Origin: DAOUEH01 sp034430515
Lineage (GTDB): Bacteria > Chloroflexota > Dehalococcoidia > Dehalococcoidales > RBG-16-60-22
Length of the DNA stretch: 13,760 nt
Assembly: GCA_034430515.1 (NCBI GenBank)
Contig: DAOUEP010000092.1
Location: forward strand, 1-13,760
Reading direction: 5' to 3'
Positions 1 through 5,575 of the stretch are shown here, in pieces. The position numbers and the translations under genes were made by a program. The first letter of the stretch is position 1. Each line of letters opens with the position of its first letter. The notes under the pieces are model-generated. The model was not told where the DNA came from, did not search any database, and worked only from the letters and a program-made list of their open reading frames with translations.

Positions 1-446
1 AGGCGTATCAGCCGGGCGATTTCCCCCCGCGCCACCACCACGTCGTTGAGGGCGTCGAAGGTGCGCGTCTCCTGTCCCTGGCTGGTCAGCTCGGCCCGCA
101 GCATGGCGCGCTCATCGAGCCAGCCCTGGCCTTCGAGGAGGGGCGGCAGCTTGGCGATGGCCTCGTCGGCGTCGAGCTCGGTCATGAAGCCCAGCTTGCC
201 CAGGTTGATGCCGGTGATGGGGGTTGCGCCGGGCAGCACTATCTGCACGGCGCGCAGGATGGTGCCGTCGCCGCCGACGGTGAGGAGCAGGTCGGTGCCG
301 GCGAGCTTGTCACCGGCCCGGGCCTTTTCCCAGGCCGAGCCGACCCAGACCGAAATCCCTCGCGACTTGATAAACGCCTCAAGCTCGCGGGCCTTAGCGC
401 GCGTGGCGGCCACCTTGGGGTGGTAGAGGATGCCAATCTTTTTCAC
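1..446 (-). CDS. nadK: NAD kinase, N-terminal part (cut by window edge)
   Basis: NAD kinase phosphorylates NAD+ to NADP+ in the cytoplasm, using ATP or polyphosphate. Reading from a GTG at 446, 148 codons are visible. The protein opens with a Rossmann-like strand (KKIGILYHP), then shows the family signature GGDGT at residues 58-62, the conserved block GINLGKLGFMTE at 79-90 and the start of the NDVVVARG motif at 134-141. About half of a typical 280-residue protein is present and the C-terminal half lies left of the window. The GTG start is chosen because homology begins at its first residues and an AAGGA ribosome-binding site lies 7 bases upstream. A good promoter sits about 50 bases upstream, between this gene and the groEL terminator, so it is probably transcribed separately from groESL. 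Identity is confident from the motifs. Confidence 0.93.
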   Translation of the reverse strand, partial: MKKIGILYHPKVAATRAKARELEAFIKSRGISVWVGSAWEKARAGDKLAGTDLLLTVGGDGTILRAVQIVLPGATPITGINLGKLGFMTELDADEAIAKLPPLLEGQGWLDERAMLRAELTSQGQETRTFDALNDVVVARGEIARLIR

Positions 447-496
447 GGCGGTTTCCTTAAATCGTCCGCCCCTGACATAATCCGGGGGACAAGAAA

Positions 497-526
497 AGTG
501 TAGCAATTCCGCGATTACAGTGTCAA
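497..526 (-). promoter_or_regulatory. Sigma70-type promoter for nadK
   Basis: On the minus strand a perfect -35 box TTGACA (526-521) is followed after 18 bases by TACACT (502-497), a 4/6 match to the -10 consensus. Transcription would begin near 490, giving a leader of about 44 bases before the GTG of the NAD kinase gene. It lies just downstream of the groESL terminator, as expected for an independent transcription unit. Confidence 0.7.
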
Positions 527-534
527 GCCGGCCA

Positions 535-572
535 GAAAAAATAGCCGCCACCCTTGGCCGAGCGGCGGCTAT
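535..572 (-). terminator. Rho-independent terminator of the groESL operon
   Basis: Read on the minus strand, ATAGCCGCC (572-564) and GGCGGCTAT (549-541) form a perfect 9-bp stem with a 14-base loop, followed directly by a run of T residues (540-535). It starts 26 bases after the groEL stop codon. Confidence 0.88.
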
Positions 573-597
573 CAATTAAACTAAACGGGTTACGGGC

Positions 598-2235
598 TTA
601 CATCATGCCGCCCATGCCGCCCATGCCGTCCATGCCGCCGGGCATACCGCTGCCCGCCTTCTCCTTCTCGGGGATGTCGGAGACGAGCGACTCGGTGACC
701 AGCACCATCACGGCGATGCTGGCGGCGTTCTCCAGGCCGGTGCGGACGACCTTGGTGGGGTCGATGATGCCCTTTTCCACCATGTTGACGAACTCGTCGT
801 TCTCGGCGTCGTAGCCGACGCCCTTGGGGCTCTTCTTGACCTGGTCGATGATGACGGAGCCGTCCTTGCCGGCGTTGGCGGCAATCCAGCGCAGCGGCTC
901 CATGACCGCCTTGCGGACGACGTCGACGCCGGTGGCCTCGTCGCCGGTCAGCTTGAGCTTGTCCAGGGCGGGCAGGGCGTTAAGCAGACCGACGCTGCCT
1001 CCGGGGAGGATACCTTCCTCAACGGCGGCCCGGACGGCCGAGAGCGCATCTTCGACGCGGTGTTTCTTCTCTTTAAGCTCGACCTCGGTGGAGGCGCCTA
1101 CTTTAATGACGGCTACGCCGCCTACCAGCTTGGCCTGCCTCTCCTGTAGTTTCTCGCGGTCGAAGTCGGAAGTCGTCTCTTCAATCTGGGCTTTAATTTG
1201 CTTGATGCGGGCCTTGATTTCTGCCTCGGCGCCCTTGCCTTCGACGATGGTGGTGTTGTCCTTATCGGAGGTTACGCGCCGGGCGCGGCCCAGGTCTTCC
1301 ACAACGACGGAATCCAGCTTGCGGCCGATGTCCTCGGAGATGACCTTGCCGCCGGTGAGGATGGCCATGTCTTCCAGCATGGCCTTGCGGCGGTCGCCGA
1401 AGCCGGGGGCCTTGACGGCCAGGACGTTGATGGTGCCGCGCAGCTTGTTGACCACCAGCGTGGCCAGGGCCTCGCCGTCGATGTCCTCGGCGACGATGAG
1501 CAGGTTCTTGGAAACTTGAAGTATTTTCTCCAGGGCGGGCAGCAGGTCGGCCACCGCCGAGATTTTCTTGTCCGTAATCAGGATGTAGGGGTCTTCGATT
1601 TCGGTCTCCATGCGCTCGGCGTTGGTGACGAAATAGGGGCTGATGTAGCCGCGGTCGAACTGCATGCCCTCGACGTACTCTATCTCGTACTGGGTGCCCT
1701 TGGACTCCTCGACGGTGATGACGCCGTCCTTGCCGACCTTCTCCATGACCTCGGCCAGGAGCTTGCCGATTTCGGGGTCTTTGGCGGTGATGGTGCCCAC
1801 CTGGGCGATTTGCTCCTTGTCCTTGACCTCGGTGGTGGCCGCCTTGAGCGCCGTGACGATGGCGTCGGTGGCCTTCTGGATGCCCCGCTTCAGCCCCTGC
1901 GACTCGGCGCCGGCGGCGATGTTCTTGAAGCCGCCGTTGATGATGGCGTGGGCCAGAATGGTCGAGGTGGTGGTGCCGTCGCCGCAGGCGTCGTTGGTCT
2001 TGGAGGCCGCCTCCTTGACGAGCTGCACGCCCATGTTCTCGAACGGGTCGGGGAGCTCGATGTCCTTGGCGATGGTGACGCCGTCGTCAATGACGGAGGG
2101 CGCCCCCCACTTTTTGTCCAGGGCCACGCAGTGGCCTTTGGGCCCCAGGGTGACCTTCACGGCGTCGGCCAGGGCGTCGATGCCCTTTTTAAGGGCGTGT
2201 CTGGCTTCTTCTCCGAAAATTATCTGTTTGGCCAT
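598..2235 (-). CDS. groL: 60 kDa chaperonin GroEL
   Basis: GroEL is the double-ring ATP-dependent folding chaperonin of the cytoplasm, working with the GroES lid. The 545-residue length is normal. Visible hallmarks are LGPKGH near residues 30-35 in the ATP pocket, GDGTTT at 85-90 with the conserved Asp86, RVEDALSAVRAAVEEG at 393-408 with the catalytic Asp396, and a C-terminal tail rich in Gly-Met repeats ending GGMGGMM. Two residues beside the nucleotide pocket differ from the textbook E. coli sequence: Cys84 in NDACGDG, and Ser414 in PGGSVGLL where a third glycine is usual. The start is supported by AAGGAGG upstream in the 32-base gap after groES. It is co-transcribed with groES from the CIRCE-controlled promoter and followed by a strong terminator. 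Confidence 0.98.
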   Translation of the reverse strand: MAKQIIFGEEARHALKKGIDALADAVKVTLGPKGHCVALDKKWGAPSVIDDGVTIAKDIELPDPFENMGVQLVKEAASKTNDACGDGTTTSTILAHAIINGGFKNIAAGAESQGLKRGIQKATDAIVTALKAATTEVKDKEQIAQVGTITAKDPEIGKLLAEVMEKVGKDGVITVEESKGTQYEIEYVEGMQFDRGYISPYFVTNAERMETEIEDPYILITDKKISAVADLLPALEKILQVSKNLLIVAEDIDGEALATLVVNKLRGTINVLAVKAPGFGDRRKAMLEDMAILTGGKVISEDIGRKLDSVVVEDLGRARRVTSDKDNTTIVEGKGAEAEIKARIKQIKAQIEETTSDFDREKLQERQAKLVGGVAVIKVGASTEVELKEKKHRVEDALSAVRAAVEEGILPGGSVGLLNALPALDKLKLTGDEATGVDVVRKAVMEPLRWIAANAGKDGSVIIDQVKKSPKGVGYDAENDEFVNMVEKGIIDPTKVVRTGLENAASIAVMVLVTESLVSDIPEKEKAGSGMPGGMDGMGGMGGMM

Positions 2236-2267
2236 ATTATTGCTTCCTCCTTAGGCTGCCTTATCGG

Positions 2268-2558
2268 TTATTTCTTCGCCAGAATATCGCTCTCGCGAAG
2301 GATAATCAGCTCTTCATCATCGATCTTGATTTCGGTGCCGCCGTACTTGGCGTAAATCACCGTATCGCCCACCTTGATGTCCATGGGGATGCGGTCGCCC
2401 TCGTCGCCGTACTTGCCCGGCCCCACCGCCAGCACCTTGCCCTCCTGGGGTTTTTCCTTGGCCGTGTCCGGCAGGTATATCCCGGATTTCGTCTTTTCCT
2501 CTTTCTCGATGGGCTTTACCAGAACGCGGTCAGCCATTGGCTGTAGTTTAGCTGCCAT
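2268..2558 (-). CDS. groS: 10 kDa co-chaperonin GroES
   Basis: GroES caps the GroEL ring and closes the folding chamber. The 96-residue protein has the usual order: an N-terminal strand QPMADRVLVKP (residues 6-16), the mobile loop that contacts GroEL (KTKSGIYLPDTAKEKPQ, about 22-38), the core GKVLAVGPGKY, the DIKVGDTVIYAKYGGTEIK strand region, and a C-terminal EELIILRESDILA. A strong ribosome-binding site, AAAGGAGG, lies 10 bases before the ATG. It is first in the groES-groEL operon, whose 5' leader holds a CIRCE operator, so expression is expected to be heat-inducible through HrcA. Confidence 0.97.
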   Translation of the reverse strand: MAAKLQPMADRVLVKPIEKEEKTKSGIYLPDTAKEKPQEGKVLAVGPGKYGDEGDRIPMDIKVGDTVIYAKYGGTEIKIDDEELIILRESDILAKK

Positions 2559-2607
2559 ACCTTGGTTGCCTCCTTTCTCATTTGAACAGATGGTTAGGTT
2601 ACAGGCA

Positions 2608-2634
2608 TTAGCACTCTCGTGTGGAGAGTGCTAA
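2608..2634 (-). promoter_or_regulatory. CIRCE operator (HrcA binding site)
   Basis: TTAGCACTC, nine bases, GAGTGCTAA: a perfect match to the CIRCE inverted repeat that the HrcA repressor binds in many bacteria. It begins 7 bases downstream of the -10 box of the groESL promoter, over the expected transcription start, and 49 bases before the groES ATG. This predicts HrcA repression of the operon at low temperature. Confidence 0.97.
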
Positions 2635-2641
2635 CATCTAC

Positions 2642-2670
2642 ATCATACCGCAGATTGGCGGCGAGCGCAA
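2642..2670 (-). promoter_or_regulatory. groESL promoter
   Basis: On the minus strand, TTGCGC (2670-2665) and TATGAT (2647-2642) are separated by 17 bases. The -10 is a 5/6 match, while the -35 is weaker at 3/6. The CIRCE operator follows directly, which fits a vegetative-sigma promoter under HrcA control. Confidence 0.72.
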
Positions 2671-2674
2671 CCGG

Positions 2675-2688
2675 ATATAGCACTATAT
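2675..2688. repeat. Short inverted repeat upstream of groESL
   Basis: ATATAG and CTATAT form 6-base arms around a 2-base spacer, just upstream of the groESL -35 box, in the 303-base divergent gap between groES and folP. It could be a small operator or chance AT-rich symmetry. Apart from the two promoters and CIRCE I see no other structure in this gap. Confidence 0.25.
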
Positions 2689-2801
2689 AGAGTTATTTAC
2701 ATCCATTAAAGACAAAAAAGCTCGTTATTTCGCTATTTTTCTCCTGCAGGTGATTGCGGAAATCATTTTTGGTTCGTCTTTTCCTCGGCGGGCGGCGGAT
2801 A

Positions 2802-2830
2802 TTTCCTTCGGGGTGTTAAAGTGTTAAAAT
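2802..2830 (+). promoter_or_regulatory. Candidate promoter for the folate operon
   Basis: TAAAAT (2825-2830) matches five of six -10 positions. The best hexamer 17 bases upstream, TTTCCT (2802-2807), is a weak -35. The -10 lies inside a tandem pair of GTGTTAAA (2813-2820 and 2821-2828). Transcription from here would give a leader of about 25 bases before folP. This is a candidate only. Confidence 0.35.
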
Positions 2831-2861
2831 ATGTTAAGTAATGCGGGCTAGCAGGTAAAAA

Positions 2862-3719
2862 ATGAACGTGAGGACATTGGCGGCGACGCGCTGCGGGGCG
2901 ACCGAGTTCCGCTGGGGCGAGCGCACCTACGTCATGGGGGTGGTCAACCTCAGCCCCGATTCCTTCTCCGGCGACGGGCTGGGCGGCGATATCGAGGCTT
3001 CGGTGGCCCAGGCGCGGCGCATGGTGGACGAGGGGGCGGATATCATCGACGTGGGTGGGGAGTCCACCCGCCCCGGCACCGAGCCGATGTCCCCCGGCGA
3101 CTACGACGAAGAGCTGCACCTCGTCATCCCCGTCATCGAGCGCCTGGCCGCCGAGTTGAGCGTGCCCGTCAGCATCGATACCTATAAATCGGGCGTGGCC
3201 CGCCGGGCCGTCGCCGCCGGGGCGGCTATCATCAACGATATCTGGGGCCTCAAGCGCGACCCGGCCCTGGCCGAAGTGGCCGCCGCTGCCGGAACGCCCC
3301 TCATCCTCATGGCCAACCAGCGCGACGCCCCGCCCCGGGCGGGCATCGTGGCCGGGGTATTGTCGGATTTGGAAGCGGGCATCGCCACCGCCGAGGGGGC
3401 CGGCGTCGCCCCGGAGAATATCATCGTCGACCCCGGCATCGGCTTCGGCAAGACGCTGGAGCAGAACCTGGAGCTGGTCAACCGCCTGGCCGAATTGAAA
3501 GTGCTCGGCAAGCCAATCCTGCTGGGGACGTCGCGCAAGTCGCTCATCGGCCTGGTGCTCGACCTGCCGCCCGACCGGCGCCTGGAAGGCAACCTGGCGG
3601 TGACGGCCATCGGCATCGCCAACGGGGCCGACATCGTCCGCGTCCACGACGTGCGGCCCACGGCACTGGTCTGCCGCATGAGCGACGCCATTATCCGAAG
3701 GGGGGCCGTCGGTGACTGA
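2862..3719 (+). CDS. folP: Dihydropteroate synthase
   Basis: DHPS condenses 6-hydroxymethyl-dihydropterin diphosphate with p-aminobenzoate to make dihydropteroate, and is the sulfonamide target. The 285-residue TIM-barrel sequence shows NLSPDSFS (29-36, loop 1), VDEGADIIDVGGESTRPG (55-72, loop 2), SIDTYKS (104-110), IINDIWG (123-129), VDPGIGFGK (189-197), GTSRKSLIG (222-230) and IVRVHDV (258-264). Key residues N29, D106, N125, D190, K226, R260 and H262 are all present. The stretch that is usually LMHM(x)G reads LMANQRD (149-155), so the common His is missing. The ATG at 2862 is chosen because homology starts about 20 residues in; an AGG lies upstream. It overlaps folK by 8 bases and so is probably translationally coupled to it. 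Confidence 0.95.
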   Translation: MNVRTLAATRCGATEFRWGERTYVMGVVNLSPDSFSGDGLGGDIEASVAQARRMVDEGADIIDVGGESTRPGTEPMSPGDYDEELHLVIPVIERLAAELSVPVSIDTYKSGVARRAVAAGAAIINDIWGLKRDPALAEVAAAAGTPLILMANQRDAPPRAGIVAGVLSDLEAGIATAEGAGVAPENIIVDPGIGFGKTLEQNLELVNRLAELKVLGKPILLGTSRKSLIGLVLDLPPDRRLEGNLAVTAIGIANGADIVRVHDVRPTALVCRMSDAIIRRGAVGD

Positions 3720-4206
3720 ACCCGTTACCGTCTATCTGAGCCTGGGCTCCAACCTGGGCAACCGCCAGGCCAACCTTGACCGCGCCCTGGTGCTGCTGGC
3801 CCAGCGGATGCGCCTGGGCAAGATATCGCCCGTCTACGAGACCGAGCCGCTGGGCAATACCGGCCAGCCGCGCTTTCTCAACCTGGCCTGCCAGGTCTTT
3901 ACTCACCTCAAACCCCAGGGGCTGCTGACGCTGGTCAAGGGCATCGAGGAGAAAATGGGGAGGCGCGGTAAATCGGGCGAGGCCCGCCCCATTGATGTCG
4001 ATATTATCCTCTACGGCGACAGCGTGGTGGAGACTCCGGAGCTGACCATCCCCCACCCCCGCATGGCCGAGCGGGCCTTCGTGCTGGAGCCCCTGGCCGA
4101 GATTGCCCCCAACGCCGTCCACCCCGTCACCGGCCAGAAAATCAAGGCGATGCGCAAGGCCATCAAGGAAAAGCAGGGGGTCTTTAAGCTGGAGGACGAC
4201 GAGTAG
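3712..4206 (+). CDS. folK: HPPK: 6-hydroxymethyl-dihydropterin pyrophosphokinase
   Basis: FolK transfers pyrophosphate from ATP to 6-hydroxymethyl-7,8-dihydropterin, making the substrate for FolP. The 164-residue protein has YLSLGSNLGNR (8-18), VYETEPLG (41-48), the RFLN motif (54-57), and the Mg/ATP block ARPIDVDIILYG (91-102) with metal ligands D95 and D97, followed by IPHPRMAERAFVLEPL (113-128), which is nearly invariant in the family. The start is GTG, inside the end of folP; the gene ends in a 1-base overlap with the next one. The charged tail (residues 143-164) is ordinary. Identity is secure, and the gene order folP-folK-PTPS marks a dedicated folate operon. Confidence 0.95.
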   Translation: MTEPVTVYLSLGSNLGNRQANLDRALVLLAQRMRLGKISPVYETEPLGNTGQPRFLNLACQVFTHLKPQGLLTLVKGIEEKMGRRGKSGEARPIDVDIILYGDSVVETPELTIPHPRMAERAFVLEPLAEIAPNAVHPVTGQKIKAMRKAIKEKQGVFKLEDDE

Positions 4207-4577
4207 TGTACGAGATTGCCGTGACGCGACACTTCGACGCCGCCCACTACCTGCGCGGCTATAAGGGCAAGTGCGAGGCCATGCACGGCCACCGCTACCA
4301 GGTGGTGGTGAGGCTGGCGGCGGCTAAGCTCAACGACATCGGCCTGGCCTACGACTTTACCGACGTCAAGCGCCACCTGGACGTAATTTTAGAGCGCTAC
4401 GACCACACCTGCCTCAACGACGTAGCGCCCTTTGATAAAATCAACCCCTCCGCCGAGAACCTGGCCGCCACCATCTATAACGAGCTTGAGGGGAAACTCT
4501 CCGGCGAGCCGGTGAAGCTTACCGCCGTGGAGGCGTGGGAAACGCCGGAGCAGGGCGTGGTTTACCGGCCGGATTAG
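4206..4577 (+). CDS. 6-pyruvoyl-tetrahydropterin synthase paralog, probably PTPS-III (FolB substitute)
   Basis: The protein belongs to the PTPS/QueD fold, a small 123-residue enzyme binding zinc with three histidines: H14 (FDAAH), H27 and H29 (MHGH). The catalytic loop reads C-E-A-M-H-G-H, so Cys23 is followed directly by Glu24; the D66-H67 pair and the pterin-anchoring E112 (WETP) are present. Published work on bacteria lacking folB, Chloroflexi among them, shows that PTPS paralogs with a Glu replacing or accompanying the catalytic Cys (PTPS-III) convert dihydroneopterin triphosphate to 6-hydroxymethyl-dihydropterin. Its place directly after folP and folK, with a 1-base GTG overlap, supports that role over queuosine synthesis. 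QueD remains the alternative. The exact Glu position expected for PTPS-III should be checked by alignment. Confidence 0.85.
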   Translation: MYEIAVTRHFDAAHYLRGYKGKCEAMHGHRYQVVVRLAAAKLNDIGLAYDFTDVKRHLDVILERYDHTCLNDVAPFDKINPSAENLAATIYNELEGKLSGEPVKLTAVEAWETPEQGVVYRPD

Positions 4578-4601
4578 GCTCTCCTAGTTTAATCCTCTCC
4601 G

Positions 4602-4662
4602 CCGCCCCGTCGGAGTTATCTATTCCCACCCAAGCCGCCCAGTATCATCCTCGGCTTAGCCC
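4602..4662 (+). repeat. Intergenic direct repeat, copy 1
   Basis: Bases 4602-4640 match 5384-5422 at 37 of 39 positions in the same orientation, including an identical stretch GTTATCTATTCCCACCCAAG and its continuation to CCGCCC. Weaker similarity (CATC...GCTTAG.CC) continues to 4662. This copy lies in the convergent gap between the PTPS gene and the peroxiredoxin. No coding potential is seen. It is probably one member of a dispersed intergenic repeat family. Confidence 0.85.
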
Positions 4663-4667
4663 TTCTC

Positions 4668-5279
4668 TTAAAAAGCCAAGTCCGGCTTCCAGATTTCCCA
4701 GACGTGCCCCGCCCGCGTCAGCGTCTCCGTCTCCGGGGGCAGGGTGGGCTTGCCCGGCTGCCAGCCGGAGGGCATCAGCTCCCCGGTCTTCTGGTGGTGC
4801 TGGTAAGCCTGCAGCTGGCGCAGCACCTCGGCGACGTTGCGGCCCACCGGCGTAGTGAGCACCTCCATCGCCTGTACGATGCCGTCCGGGTCGATGAGAA
4901 AGCGGCCGCGCACGTCCACGCCCTTTTCCTCGTCGTAGACGCCGTAGAGGGTGCCGATGCGCCCGCCCGGGTCGGAGACCATGGGGTAAGGGATGCCGCC
5001 CTCGACCATCTTGGAGAGCTCCACCTCCTGCCAGACCTTGTGCGAGAAGTTGGAGTCCACGCTGATGGCGACGACGTTGACGCCCAGCTTCTGGAACTCG
5101 GGGTACTTCACGGCAACTGCCGTAAGCTCGGTCGGTCAGACGCAGGTGAAGTCGGCGGGATAGAAGCAGAGCATCAGCCACTGGCCGCGGTAGTCGGCCA
5201 GGTTGATGTCCTTGGCCTTGCCCTGGTGATAGGCGCTGGCGGTGAAGGCGGGGGCCTCTCGGCCTACCTGTACGCTCAT
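4668..5279 (-). CDS. prxU: Selenocysteine-containing peroxiredoxin (in-frame TGA = Sec48)
   Basis: Peroxiredoxins reduce peroxides through a peroxidatic Cys in a T-x-x-C motif. Reading from the ATG at 5279 (AGGAGG 6 bases upstream), the frame gives a normal Prx start, VGREAPAFTASAY, then FYPADFTCV-TGA-PTEL, then YPEFQKLGVNVVAISVDSNF and RGRFLIDPDGIVQAMEV. The TGA (5138-5136) is codon 48, exactly the peroxidatic position, with T45, P41 and R124 conserved around it. Translated through, the protein is 203 residues, normal for the AhpC/Prx1 type. A hairpin suited to bacterial SECIS function follows the TGA. The resolving Cys expected in GE-x-C-P is Met169; only C38 and C46 remain. The gene is divergent from a thioredoxin-reductase-like gene. 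A nonsense mutation is the alternative, but it would have to hit precisely the catalytic codon. Confidence 0.9.
4673..4688 (-). terminator. Possible weak terminator at the end of the peroxiredoxin gene
   Basis: On the minus strand AAGCC (4688-4684), a 6-base loop and GGCTT (4677-4673) form a 5-bp stem that runs into T residues and overlaps the last codons and TAA stop. The stem is short, so this is tentative. Confidence 0.3.
5106..5138 (-). promoter_or_regulatory. bSECIS-like hairpin downstream of the Sec UGA
   Basis: After the TGA (5138-5136), CTT-ACGGC (5126-5119) pairs with GCCGT-(G)-AAG (5114-5106) around the tetraloop AGTT (5118-5115). That is an 8-bp stem with a single bulged G. The loop starts 17 bases after the TGA and has a G in its second position. 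Both properties fit the general model of bacterial SECIS elements, which lie inside the coding region just after the UGA and bind SelB. The fold was derived by eye. Confidence 0.72.
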
Positions 5280-5309
5280 TTTATACCTCCTGGGGGTATG
5301 TTTGTTTCA

Positions 5310-5318
5310 AGTATAGCA
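5310..5318 (-). promoter_or_regulatory. Extended -10 promoter of the peroxiredoxin gene
   Basis: On the minus strand TGC precedes TATACT (5315-5310), an extended -10 with a 5/6 hexamer. No strong -35 is found at 17-19 bases; TTAATT/TAATTT is the best. Transcription would begin near 5303, about 24 bases before the ATG. Confidence 0.5.
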
Positions 5319-5383
5319 CGGTTGGGTAGACATAAATTAAGTTTATGGTAGCTATAAAGGTAGGCTTGAGATACCACGCCCCA

Positions 5384-5445
5384 CCGCCCCATCGGGGTTA
5401 TCTATTCCCACCCAAGCCGCCCTCGCACCATCAGCTGCTTAGTCC
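5384..5445 (+). repeat. Intergenic direct repeat, copy 2
   Basis: This is the second copy of the element at 4602-4662, 782 bases away in the same orientation. It lies in the 296-base divergent gap between the peroxiredoxin and the reductase-like gene. The core 39 bases differ at two positions; the tail to 5445 is more diverged. The two copies bracket the peroxiredoxin gene. Confidence 0.85.
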
Positions 5446-5459
5446 GGAGACACCACCCC

Positions 5460-5494
5460 TTTACCCTCCCCCCCCCCAGAAAGGGAGAGGTAAA
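5460..5494. repeat. Imperfect inverted repeat with a C10 run
   Basis: TTTACC-CTCCC (5460-5470) pairs with GGGAG-A-GGTAAA (5483-5494), giving 11 pairs and one bulge. A run of ten C residues (5468-5477) spans the end of the left arm and the loop. It lies between repeat copy 2 and the promoter of the reductase-like gene. There is no T-run after it on the plus strand, so it does not look like a terminator; it may be part of the intergenic repeat element. Confidence 0.6.
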
Positions 5495-5517
5495 AGAAAA
5501 TCTCAAACCTAGTAAAA

Positions 5518-5546
5518 TTGACCGCTCCCCAGCCGTTTGTTATGCT
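5518..5546 (+). promoter_or_regulatory. Sigma70-type promoter of the thioredoxin-reductase-like gene
   Basis: TTGACC (5518-5523) and TATGCT (5541-5546) are separated by exactly 17 bases, matching 5/6 and 4/6 of the consensus. The expected start near 5553 leaves a short leader that contains the ribosome-binding site AAAGGAG before the ATG at 5576. Confidence 0.7.
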
Positions 5547-5575
5547 GTTCACATAGCAGCTAAAGGAGCCTCAAC

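Noticed and set aside
1198..2355. A 385-codon open frame on the plus strand opposite groEL
   Set aside because: It is antisense to a highly conserved gene, with Gly/Val/Asp-rich composition and no recognisable motif.
4668..5111. A 147-residue peroxiredoxin starting at a GTG after the TGA, treated as a complete gene or truncated pseudogene
   Set aside because: It would lack the whole N-terminal third and the active site, while the same frame upstream continues Prx homology to an ATG with a strong ribosome-binding site. The TGA falls exactly on the catalytic codon, so Sec readthrough explains the sequence better.
4602..5445. CRISPR array or insertion sequence suggested by the repeated element
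   Set aside because: There are only two copies 782 bases apart, no regular spacers, no transposase, and no terminal inverted repeats around the gene.
5460..5494. Terminator upstream of trxB
   Set aside because: The hairpin is not followed by a T-run in either useful direction and no plus-strand gene ends before it.
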